This document shows, piece by piece, positions 42,481 through 53,800 of a stretch of DNA of 64,000 nucleotides (position 1 is its first letter; each line of letters opens with the position of its first letter). Origin of the DNA: Dendrophyllia cribrosa. Its lineage: Eukaryota > Cnidaria > Anthozoa > Scleractinia > Dendrophylliidae. The position numbers were made by a program, and so were the translations under genes. The notes beneath the pieces were generated by a model. The model made no database searches. It was not told the origin of the DNA and saw only the letters and a program-made list of their open reading frames with translations. The stretch spans positions 32,751,445-32,815,444 of the forward strand of contig JAJLRJ010000010.1 in assembly GCA_024195265.1 (NCBI GenBank), written 5' to 3'.

Positions 42481-45255
42481 TTGGGTTACAATGTTGGGCC
42501 AATGAAGCGAGGCTGTGGCTACAGTAATACTGGGCTAAAGAAGCAGGGCTCCAGCTACATAAATGTTGGGCCAATGAAACAGGGCTCTGACTACCTTAAT
42601 ATTGGGCCAATAAAAGCAGGGCTCTGGCTACATTAATATTGGGCTAATGAAGGAGGGCTCTGGCTACATTAATATTGGGCGAAAGAAGCAGGGCTCTGGC
42701 TACATTAATGTTAGGCCAATGAAGCAGGGCGATCTGGCTGCATTAATATTGGGCCAATGAATTAATGAAGAAGGGCTTAGACTGCATTAATATTGGGACA
42801 AAGAAGCAGAGCGCTCTGGCTGCATAAATACTGGGCCAATGAATTAATGAAGGAGGGCTTTGACTGCATTAATATTGGGCCAATGAAGCAGGGTGCTCTG
42901 GCTGCATTAATATTGGGCCAATGAATTAATGAAGGAGGGGTTTGCCTGCATTAATATTGGGCCAATGAAGCAGGACGCTCTGTATGCATTAATATTGGGC
43001 CAATGAATTAATGAAGGAGGGCTTTGACTGCATTAATATTGGGCCAATGAAGGAGGGCTTTGACTGCATTAATAATGGGCCAATGAATTCATGAAGGGCG
43101 CTCTGTATGCATTAATATTGGGCCAATGAATTAATGAAGAAGAGCTTTGACTGCATTAATATTGGGCCAATCAATTAATGAAGGAGGGCTTGACAGCATT
43201 AATATTGGGCCAATGAATTAATGAAGGAGGGCTTGACTGCATTAATATTGGGCCAATGAAGGAGGGCTTTGACTGCATTAATATTGGGCCAATGAATTAA
43301 TGAAGAAGAGCTTTGACTGCATTAATATTGGGCCAATGAATTAATGAAGGAGGGCTTGACTGCATTAATATTGGGACAATGAATTAATGAAGGAGGGCAT
43401 TGACTGTATTAATATTGGGCCAATGAAGCAGGGCACTTGGGCTGCATTAATAATGGGCCAATGAATTAATGAAGGAGGGCTTCTACTGCATTAATATTGG
43501 GCCAATAAAGGAGGGCTTTGAGTGCATTAATGAGCCAATGAATTAATAAAGGCGGGCTTTGACTGCATTAATATTGGGCCAATGAATTAATGAAGGAAAG
43601 CTTTGACTGCATTAATATTGGACCAATGAATTAATAAAGGGGCTTTGACAGCAGTAATATTGGGTCATTGAAGCAAAGCACTCGGGCTGCATTAATATTG
43701 GGCCAATAAAGGAGGGCTTTGACTGCATTAATAATGGGCCAATGAATTAATAAAGGCGGGCTTTGACTGCATTAATATTGGGTCATTGAAGCAAAGCACT
43801 CGGGCTGCATTAATATTGGGCCAATAAAGGAGGGCTTTGACTGCATTAATAATGGGCCAATGAATTAATAAAGGCGGGCTTTGACTGCATTAATATTGGG
43901 CCAATGAAGAAGGGAGCTCTGTATGCATTAATATTGGGCCAATGAATTAATGAAGGAAAGCTTTGACCGCATTAACATTGGGCCAATGAATTAATGAAGG
44001 AGGGCATTGACTGTGTTAATATTGGGCCAATGAATTAATGAAGGAGGGCTTCTACTGCATTAATATTAGGCCAATGAATTAATAAAGGTGGGCATTGACT
44101 GCATTAATATTGGGCCAATGAATTAATGAAGGAGGGCATTGACTGCATTAATATTGGGCCAATGAAGCAAGGCGCTCTGGCTGCATTAATATTGGGTCAA
44201 TGAATTAATGAAGGAGGGCATTGACTGCATTAATATTGGGCCAATGAATTAATGAAGGAGGGCTTTGACTGCATTAATATTGGGCCAATGAATTAATGAA
44301 GGAGGGCTTTGACTGCATTAATATTGGGCCAATGAAGCAGGGCGCTCTGGCTGCATTAATATTGGGTCAATGAATTAATGAAGGAGGGCATTGACTGCAT
44401 TAATATTGGGCCAATGAATTAATGAAGGAGGGCTTTGACTGCATTAATATTGGGCCAAGGAATTAATAAAGGAGGGCTTTGACTGCATTAATATTGGACC
44501 AGTGAATTAATGAAGGAGGGCATTGACTGCATTAATATTGGGCCAATGAATTAATGAAGGAGGGCTTTGACTGCATTAATATTGGGCCAATGAAGCAGGG
44601 CGCTCTGACTGCATTAATATTGGGCCAATGAATTAATGAAGGAGGGCATTGACTGCATTAATATTGGGCTAATGAATTAATGAAGGAGAGCTTTGACTGC
44701 ATTAATATTCGGCCAATGAAGCAGGGCACCTTGGCTGCATTAATATTGGGCCAATGAATTAACGAAGAAGGGTATTGACTGCATTAATATTGAGCCAATG
44801 AATTAATGAAGGAGGGCTTTGACTGCATTAATGCTGGGCCAATGAATTAATGAAGGAGGGATTTGACTGCATTAATATTGGGCCAATGAAGCAGGGCACT
44901 CTGGCTGCATTAATATTGGGCCAATGAATTAATAAAGGAGGGCTTTGACTGCATTAATATTGGGCCAAGGAATTAATAAAGGAGGGCTTTGACTGCATTA
45001 ATATTGGACCAGTGAATTAATGAAGGAGGGCTTTGATTGCATTTATATTGGGCCAATGAAGCAGGGCCCTCTGGATGCATTAATATTGGGCCAATGAATT
45101 AATGAAGGAAGGCTTTGACTGCATTAATATTGGGCCAATGAAGCAGGGTGCTCTGGCTGCATTTATATTGGGCCAATGAATTAATGGAGGGCTCTGGCTG
45201 CAATAATATTGGGCCAATGAAGCAGGGTGCTCTGGCTACATTAATATTGGGCCAA
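42481..45255. repeat. 2.8-kb minisatellite of 44-bp and 38-bp units with ATTGGGCCAAT
   Basis: More than 60 units occur. The long unit is ATTAATATTGGGCCAATGAA then TTAATGAAGGAGGGCTTTGA CTGC (44 bp). The short unit is ATTAATATTGGGCCAATGAA then GCAGGGCGCTCTGGCTGC (38 bp). Both start with the same half and differ in the second half, and they are interspersed. The left edge is more diverged. The array ends inside the half-MITE at 45255. Confidence 0.93.
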
Positions 45256-45415
45256 TTTATCTTCCCCAGTTGAATCAAAGTGAATCTGCACTTGTGGGGT
45301 GAGTGTGACAAGAATTGATCATGAATGAAGTTTATTTCTTTTGTAATTTCGAAGGGTTTGAGATTTCCGGTTCTGAGTTTTCCAGGTCTGAGTTTTTGTG
45401 ATCCTCTACTAATAA
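45255..45415. mobile_element. Half copy of the 39190-39580 MITE
   Basis: TTATCTTCCCCAGTTGAATC, AAAGTGAAT, ACAAGAATTGATCATGAATG and TTTATTTCTTTTGTAATTTC match, in the same order, the right half of the MITE near 39440-39560 and are the inverse of its left half. Confidence 0.7.
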
Positions 45416-45486
45416 CAGCTCTGTGTTACTGAATAGAACTTGCTCAGAGATCATTCAATGAAGGTGAAAACAGCTTACCCCTCTTT

Positions 45487-46631
45487 TCAAAGCTTGATTC
45501 TCCATGCAAGCACTTCTTTCTTGAAGTCATACCTCTTTCGTGAGACGGCAGCATCTTGCTTTGGATCATGCATCCCAATCAAGGACAAGAGCCACTGTCG
45601 TACCTGGGAGAATGAATGATCAGTTTACTAAAATATTAACTTCATTCACATGTATTTTTACATTTGACTGGTCTTGATCTCATAAACTATGCACTCCAAG
45701 TAAAGTACTGTGAGTAGCAAGAGCTAGTAACTTACAACTCCCTTTGAATGAGATGTGCATTCAGTGTAGGGTTATCTAAATTAGTGGGTTTTGCCAGCAG
45801 TGGTGTTTAGCCAGCAGTTTTGCAGGCCAACATTATTCTACTCACATTTTCAATCAAACATGTACCAGAGGTCTACCCTGATAAAACAAAGTTAAATGAC
45901 TAGCACACAGAAAGATTAACAGCAAAGTTCAAAAACACAAAATGGCGGTTAGTAATGTAATTTATATATCGTAAATCAAAACCACCCCATGCACTTTTTT
46001 CCTTAATCGTATCAATAACAAAATTCTCGATTGTGATTGGTCATCCGCGCGCCTATTTCTCACGTAATTGGCGCGCGGTCACATGGGTGTCCAATTACAG
46101 CTATCCAATTACAAAAAGTTGTAATTGGATAGCTGTAATTGGACACCTACGTTGCGCGCGTGTCAATCAGTTGCATTTGAATGGACTCGTTTTTGCTGTT
46201 TTCCTTCCACTTTCAAACTGACATAAAATATCCAAGACGTGTTTAGTACAAAAGAGTCGACATAGCTTCTTAATCTCGAATTTTGTTATTGATGCGATTA
46301 ATCAGTAATTGAACTTCGTGTCGTACAATTCAGGGGTAATCGTGCTCGTAATTTCAAATCGTCCTCGCGCTTCGCGCTCGGCCGATTTGAAATTACTCGC
46401 CCGAATACTCCCTGAATTGTACTCCACTCAGTCCAATTACTATTACTTATTGTGTATTTCGGTAAATAACAGTCACATCGAAAGAAAATAGCTTGAAGAT
46501 TACTCCACATTTTTTGGCACTGCGGCAAAAATCTATAACTAACCTAATTTTAAAAGCAAAGCTGAAAAACATACCTGATCTGGACGTAAAATTCCAAGCG
46601 CCCTTTCACTTTGCGAGCAAAATTCACGCAT
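45487..46631 (-). CDS. Candidate two-exon small gene, 57 codons, unrecognised
   Basis: Exon 1, 46631-46575, starts MREFCSQSERALGILRPDQ and ends at a GTATGT donor. Exon 2, 45603-45487, follows a TTCTCCCAG acceptor and reads VRQWLLSLIGMHDP through RKRYDFKKEVLAWRIKL and a TGA. The join is in phase 0 and both splice sites are good. I recognise no family. A GGTAAGC donor lies shortly past the stop, so exon 2 may really be internal to something longer. It could be the end of a decayed gene or a short real one. Confidence 0.4.
46086..46147. repeat. Perfect 27-bp-arm palindrome
   Basis: GGTGTCCAATTACAGCTATC followed by CAATTAC (46086-46112) is exactly inverted at 46121-46147 around an 8-base loop (AAAAAGTT). 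It lies in the intron of the candidate small gene. Confidence 0.9.
46322..46422. repeat. Hairpin of about 100 bp with CGCGCTTCGCGC centre
   Basis: GTACAATTCAGGG pairs with CCCTGAATTGTAC, and AATTTCAAATCG with CGATTTGAAATT around CTCGCGCTTCGCGCTCGG. A related CTCCACTCAGTCC segment follows here and at about 33572. Confidence 0.75.
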
Positions 46632-46639
46632 TCATCAGT

Positions 46640-47835
46640 CCATGACCGCCATCTTGAGTACACTTTTTCACTATCTCGACTAGAACTATGGGTAGCCCTC
46701 ATGGGCAGATAACGCGAGCAAAACCGAACAAAACACGAATATTAAAGTGAATGGAATACGAAAATCTTCGGTTTTCCAAAATGGCCGCGATGTTGTGACG
46801 TAACATGGTTATCAAATTTGATAACCATCCCGGGCACTTTGGAAATATCTGCAAGGGGCAACGGACAGTTAATGCAAAAGCGTCGGATCCTGGTGGATCT
46901 AGTCAGCAAATTTGATATAAATACGAGGGAACTAATAATCGCAGTTGTACAGTCAGCCTTGCTTTATTAGTTCCTTCGTATTTAAGTTTCACAAGCATTT
47001 GTCAAGAAACTGTGATGCTGTTTCGGTGGGGGAGTGAAACTTGAAAATTTAGTTTTATTGTTCCCTCCCCAGGGAGGGGGCCCCCTATAATGGGCTATAC
47101 GGGGATGCTCCGCCCGTAAGGGGTACCTTTATTAGGCTGGAGGTATATGAAAGGGTAGGGTTTTCACAAGTTTAAGTATATGAAAATCAATGTAAAATAA
47201 AATGTAACTACTGTTGTGTTTATTTTTGCATGTCGAGAGTATAAAATGCACGGCATTCGTGGCTGACTATGTTTTTTTAGGCTTCTTTGCAAATGGCTTA
47301 GTTAAATTTGCGGCATAATTGCGAGGATCATTTCCTCACTTTAAATTCTCTATCCGCAGTTCATATATGATTCATCATATGCCTTATTTGTCATTATATT
47401 TTGTTTGTAAACACAAACTTAGTTAAAACTAGAACTTTAAAGCAAAGCTGTTAAAAACAGCGTATATTTTGTTGAGTACAATATTTCAGCTGGCCAGACC
47501 AGCCTTCTTCAGGTACAAGATGTTACAATATGTTATACGATGTTACTATACAAGGAGAATTTCCCAATATAGAAGAATTAAGTAATACAGGAAAATTTGG
47601 TGTTATCAACTGAGGGCTCGGTAACGTGTACGTCAGGAGCTGACTTTATAAAAATATATTGAATGACATGTTTATAGAAATAAATTCCTTATCAGGCTGT
47701 ATAATTTCCGGATTTATCAAAAGAAAAGAATACACTTTGATTATCGCGCCAAAATTTGAAGACTTTTCACTTGGCGCCAAAAAATTTCAATCACACCAAA
47801 TCGCACGCATGCGTACAAGTCGTAGGTTGGGCAAT
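46640..47835. promoter_or_regulatory. Intergenic region upstream of IPO5
   Basis: It lies between the divergent candidate small gene and IPO5, so it could act in both directions. It holds a hairpin near 46916-46983 (AATACGAGGGAACTAATAA and its inverse) and a repeat-like CCCCTATAATGGGCTATACG block near 47089. No clear TATA or initiator was found. Frames from 47659 run in phase into the IPO5 start, but nothing supports an earlier ATG. Confidence 0.35.
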
Positions 47836-50800
47836 ATGGTGGCCGTAATGGCGAACGAGCAACAGCAGTTCGAATCTCTAGTCACTCAGCTGATGTCGCC
47901 TGATAATAACATTAGAAACCAGGCAGAGGTAGGAAAATATCTCTTCTTCGTTGTGTTAGTATTTAATTGCTCTATTGACGTGATTAAGTACACTGAGGGT
48001 TGTTGCCGAGGTCTTTTCTTCGATGAACCCTGGTTGCCGGCTGGGTTCGAATGCTCTCGTGTTTACGCCATGTGCAATTTACGACCCAGAAATTGCCCTT
48101 GGTATGTCCAAAATCCTACAGCTCATTGCAGTTCGTGGATATTTCTTTGTTTCCCTTTGTACTACCGGTATTATTTTGTTAAAAACCGGGTTAAATTTAC
48201 GGTTTGTTCACCCACGTTTTTCTGTTTATTATTCCGGAATTTTCGGTGTTCATGTCACATGTGGAAATCTGAACTCACATAAAATCAAATTTGAATGCAT
48301 CAAATTTGTACCCACAGTCGATTTTAAATGATATAAAGTGAGGATTAGTTGTAACTCTGTCCTCTTAAATACCAGTCGGGTCTGTGTGCTTTTAAACTAC
48401 TGTCGATCAACACAATTTTGTGTGCAACTGTACAGTTATATAAGCTTATTATAGTGTAAACTTCATGAGATTATTATTTTCGGTTCTGGGGTCTTAATAT
48501 GATGCGTTTAACTTGTATTTCTGTGAGAACCAATTCAGAAATACAGTAATCCTTAACAATTTGATAAAGAACTACTTTAAAAAATCAAAAACTGCTATGG
48601 TTGTATGGTTGGCTGGACTCTAAAGGTAAAAAGCGCTAGCTAGTTTGTAACGCACATGTTTATCCATGCAAGCATCAAGCTGACATAATATTGAGATTGT
48701 TATATTTTCTTTCAAAAGATTATCGTTAATATACATTGTTTGTTGTCATAAAGCACTATACATGTACTTCACTAAAACAGAATAGCTATATTGATGTGTA
48801 ATTTCCACACAAATATACTGTATTGCTTTTCAAAATTTACCATTCAATTTTTATTGAGTGAAACACAAAATGTTCTCTTCAGTGCTCTCCACAAATTTCC
48901 AGAAATAAGATCAGAGAAGGAAAACTTTTGCAAGGCTAAAAATCAAAATTACTATATCAAAGACACTAAAAAATTATGATTAGACAAACATTCATAATTT
49001 CCTTTCAACCAAACTGAAAGTATATGTGTAGCTGGCTGACTTGGCATTGAGAACATTTTTATCACCTTGAACTAGCAGTAATCAAAGATTATGGAGACAC
49101 GTTCAAAGGTTTCTGGCAGAAGTGAGCTCCTGAAAAAAGCAATAAAGGCAGCCATTTGGCAGTCCAGACACCAAAAATTTTCAAATTTTTATGCATGCAC
49201 GACACAGGGCAACCAACACAAAATTAGGATTGAGTCCTTGAATATGATTAGCCAAATAATGTCCATATTAAGAAGGTTAACTTTGTTTGAGATGGTTTTA
49301 ATTGGGACAGGAAAAATTATCGGTAATCTGTGTTACTGGGTGACATGTCAATAGTAAATTTTAGAGAAAATGTATCGGCATTTCGCAGAGATCAAGACAA
49401 CTGTATGTAATAATGAGGTGTCCATATTAAGTTGGTGTCTGTATTAAGTGGGTGTCCATAAAGCAGGGTTCAACTGGTTTCCTCTTTGATTTTTGCAGAT
49501 AATAAGAAATAAAAGTAAAATATTTTGTATTTAATTTACCGGTAATTGTGTGTTACATTACTTTCTTTTTCTTTCTATTCTTTACAGGCACATTATGACA
49601 CCATTGATGAGTCAACAAAAATTCAATTCCTAATTTATATGATAAAAACATCAGGAATAGCTGAGGTGAGAGAAAAGAATCATAAACAATGATTATAACA
49701 GCAAATGGCCAATTTACGCTGAGCACTATCAATGTGATCTTAACAGTTATTTAACACTGAAGTTTGTGTTCTGGTCAGGATTCCAACCTGTGACCTTTTT
49801 CTGTACAGCCTGGTCCCTACCCACTGAGCAGCAGGCAGCAGCAAGCAGCAGGCAGCAACTGTAAAATGTTGTGTAGTAGCTTATCCTAGCTTAGCTTAGC
49901 TTGTTGGCACTCATCAATACAATGATGGCTACATGTAGCTTCATTTTCATGCATGAGTTTTCTGGTGCGAAAGCAGGTCCATGCTTGATGCCCAGCCATG
50001 TCTGCAGACTGCACCTAACATTGGCTGGTTAAGTGGACCTGTTCTTCTCTCATGGAGAGGTCTCTAGTACATTGTAGAACAAATCACACAGGCTTCAGTA
50101 GTTGCTGACTTTTGTTAATTAATTAAAGGTTCGTCAGATGTCAGCTGTACTTTTGCGGAGGATTTACTCCAGCTCCGTGGATTTTTACGACAAACTCGAC
50201 CCAGCTCTACAGCAGGAGATGAAGAACGATTTGCTCCAGGCCATCCAACAGGAACAGGTATCAACAATACGCAAAAAGATCTGCGATGCTGTGGCGGAAT
50301 TATCAAGGAGTCTTCTTGGTGAGTTAGAGCATCAGGGCAATTTGTTGTCGATAGGCATGTTTGGGAAGGGGGGGGGGAGGTTAGGATGTGTGGGGAAGGG
50401 GTGTAAGAAAGACTAAACCTCCTGCCCACATCCTTTGTTCCCTCAATCCTACCCCCTGCCCTTCCCCCTCACTTTGATCATGGAGTTTTCTGGCCCGTCA
50501 GTCTGGCACTTCTCTTTTGTTTCCTTGCAATTAACCAAAATGCACCCAAAACATTTCCTTAGGCTTCTGTTATACAAACAACCTTGGGTTTTCTATTGCA
50601 TTAGAGGATGTCTATTTTGTCATAATAAATTGTGTAAAAAGTAAAGTAAAGTTTAATTTCAACATCATCGCAAATTAATGAATAACAATGTTGTTACAAA
50701 CGGAGAAGTTAAAATTACATGCAGGCATTTGTGAACAGGGACTGGGTTACAATAATCTAAAAAAATCAATTTACAGGCAATTCTATGATGATCCAAAGAT

Positions 50801-53800
50801 ACAAATAGGTTTACAGTACCGCTCACGTGTAACGCAGCATTACACGCGTGTAAAATGCGTGTATTTCACACGCTTTACACGCATTTTACACGCAAAATAT
50901 GCGCGCGAAACACACAAATGCGTGTAACAAAAATACACGCAATGGATAAGAAAATGCGTGTAGAATTACATGCAGTCATTCAACTGGAACTCATTAAGTG
51001 CGTGAAAAAGTGCGTGTGACTAATGACAATACATTTATAAGAACTACATTATACATGTACGTACGTAAACACGGCGACCACTTGTGTTTTAAATCCTTGT
51101 GAAATTTCTTTCCCGCTTTCTGCTTTTTACCAGCACGACTGTGCTGTGTTTTTTTTTTCGGATTTGAGTTTACACGGGTTTTGTGTGCGGCTTATGGAAA
51201 ATTATGAGAAGGAAAGTTGTTTCCCGGTTGCGTGTTTTGGCGACTATTCATGAATAAAGCGGCGCCGACAAACGACCGACTGACTTTATATGTCAACACT
51301 GAAAATTACCTTTCGTTTTGACTAAATTGTAATATCGCAAGCAATATGCATTTATCGGGGGTAGAATTACAGTGAAACTAATCCGAGAGAAACGACTGCT
51401 GGCTCTAGTTATCGCCGGTTTCAAGAAATCGAGAGCTTCCATGCGAACGTGTTTGTTTCAATCGATGCTTCGAATGAATTGAATGAAATATGAGCTCAGA
51501 ACTCGTTGCCTAGCACATGACCAAAATCTTCCCTTGGCCCACTCCTCCAGAGTCGCCAGATCTCAACCCGATCGAAATGTTATGGCACGAATTGAAATGT
51601 TTCCTGCGACGAGTTGTTAAGCCAACTAACAAAGACGAGTTGGTGAGGGGAATACAGCTGTTTTGGGACTCAGTCACACCAGAGAAATGCGCGAAGTACA
51701 TAAACCACCTTCAGAAGGTAATCCCTGACATGATCGCCCGCGAAGGAAAAGCGTCCGGCCACCAGCACTAAGACGAGTCTCTGTCATTTTAATAGAACTG
51801 CTTTTACACTTCAACATGAAAAACATGCAGTCAAGTAGGGTTTATGCATGCCAATTGATCTAGTTCAAAAGCTTTTCAGATTTCTTAGATTTTTCACTGT
51901 ATTTATAGCGTGAATTTTCTCACAAATGTAAAAATTAATTCAGCATTACATTTTTTTCTGTAAACGAATTTATGAAACAGAGTATGTGTAACACTTTTGC
52001 CTTGTACTAAATAAATTATAGCAATGATTTTATAGCAATGTGTGAAATATTCAAGACGCGTGTGTGTTTACTTTTCACTGCGAAAGCAGACAGATTTTTG
52101 GCTTTACGCCGCCTATCTGTCTGCGTTCGTCTGCAATCTGTCTGGTCATGCAACAATTCTTTGGCGTTGGGGGAAACTCACTTGACTTTCAAAATTTCCT
52201 GAATTGCTATAAAAGGGCCAAAATAAACGAGGCGAATGTATTTGCCAACTTCTCGTGTAATTCGAAGTTTTCTAGACGCAAAGCGGCATGCTCTAATACG
52301 ACTCTGAGACACGAATTGTTTCGCATAAATAAAACTTTGCGAGCGCGAGCGCAGGAAAATTTACAGTCTAAATTAGCCAAATAATCCTCTCGCAATTATC
52401 TTTGGCGAAGGGGGAAACTCGCCTGATGACTTTAAAAATTTCCAGAATTGCCGAAAAAGGGCCAAAAATAAACGAGTCGAGTGTATTTGTCAACTCGCGC
52501 AATTCGAAGTTTCGAGATGCAAAGCGGCATGCTTGCGAGTTTATGATTGTTTCGCATAAATTAAACTTTGCAAGCGGCGAGCTTCAACAAACGCATGCGG
52601 TAAAATTTACAGTCCAAATCAGCCAAATAATCTTCTTTGATACTCTTACCGATAATCTTTATACATGATCTTAGAAAGTTACATGTACAGTGTATGCCGA
52701 ACAATAAAAGCGAAAGTCGCATGTCGCTTCCGAGTCGAAAAGATACATGCACTTGCGTGTAAATGAATAACAAAAGGTCTTCCCAAATGTAATCTAAATA
52801 CACGCATATGCGTGTAATTGGGCTTTTTTACTACACGCGTGTAAAATTTACACGCGCAAATTTTGCGTGTAAAATGCGTGTATTTCACACGAATTACACG
52901 CAGTTTACGCGCGTGTTGGTGCTGCATTACACGTGAGCGGTACTGTATATATACACAATTCTAAGTATATACATGATCTATAAACTAATGATGATTTAAG
53001 GTTAAGATTGTACTTGGAAAGAAACTGCGACGCAGTCTTTTAGTCCTGCATTAAGGTATTGTATAGTTCTTTGCGTTTCTCGTTTGATAGATATGCGTGC
53101 ACTCTGTTGTCATGGGGAGATGTTTAGAGAGTGGACCCCCTCTTGAGATCTTTTCATTTTTTATCTAATCTGGGTAGCTTTAGGAAAGAGCTTTTGAGTG
53201 GGGAAGCGCAGGTGCAGTGATTTTGAGAGCATGTTTCTGTATGCATTCGACCTCTTGTGAGAGGTAAGAGGGCAGGGCGTGATGCCATACTACACAACAA
53301 TATTCAAGTACAGATCGTATCAAAGTGATGTAGATAGTAATTATATTGTAATTAATTAAACTGTATTGACAACAACAAAAACATTTAGAGAAAAGTTGTG
53401 CTTTTGTAACTGTATTATTATTATTTATTTTTGTAGATGAGGAAGGTTACAATCATTGGCAAGAACTCCTGAAGTTTCTCTTTGAATGTTGCAACTCACC
53501 AAAATCAGAACTGAAGGAAAGCGCTCTTCATATTTTTGTGTAAGTTGAGTATTCTTCTAAGCCTGAATACTGTAGTTAAGGGTAAAGTTGCACACGAGCC
53601 ACAAGTGACCCACTTGGCCAGAGCTTAAACCAGTTCATATTGCATGAAGCAGCTAGGAATATTGGTACCGTATTTTCCGGTGTATAAGTCGACCCCTGAA
53701 ACCACGAAAATTTGCCCCAAAAATCGACCTCCTCTTATACACCGGCCAAAACTCAAGAGCTGTCGGTTCATAAGGAAATTAGCACAACAATGACACCCTG

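Larger units (their letters stand above)
50814..52945. mobile_element. Tc1/mariner-like element, 2.1 kb, TA target duplication
   Basis: CAGTACCGCTCACGTGTAA at 50814 is exactly inverted at the right end (TTACACGTGAGCGGTACTG). TA flanks both ends (50812-13, 52946-47). Sub-terminal regions are dense in ACACGCGTGTAAA / TGCGTGTA words. It contains a truncated transposase and a 250-bp direct repeat. It lies in IPO5 intron 3. Confidence 0.9.

Noticed and set aside
42481..45255. CRISPR-like array
   Set aside because: Repeats are contiguous with no unique spacers, in an animal genome; this is a minisatellite.
47659..48282. 207-codon frame over IPO5 exon 1
   Set aside because: Only 47836-47928 matches importin-5; the remainder is 5' flank and intron read-through past a good GTAGG donor.
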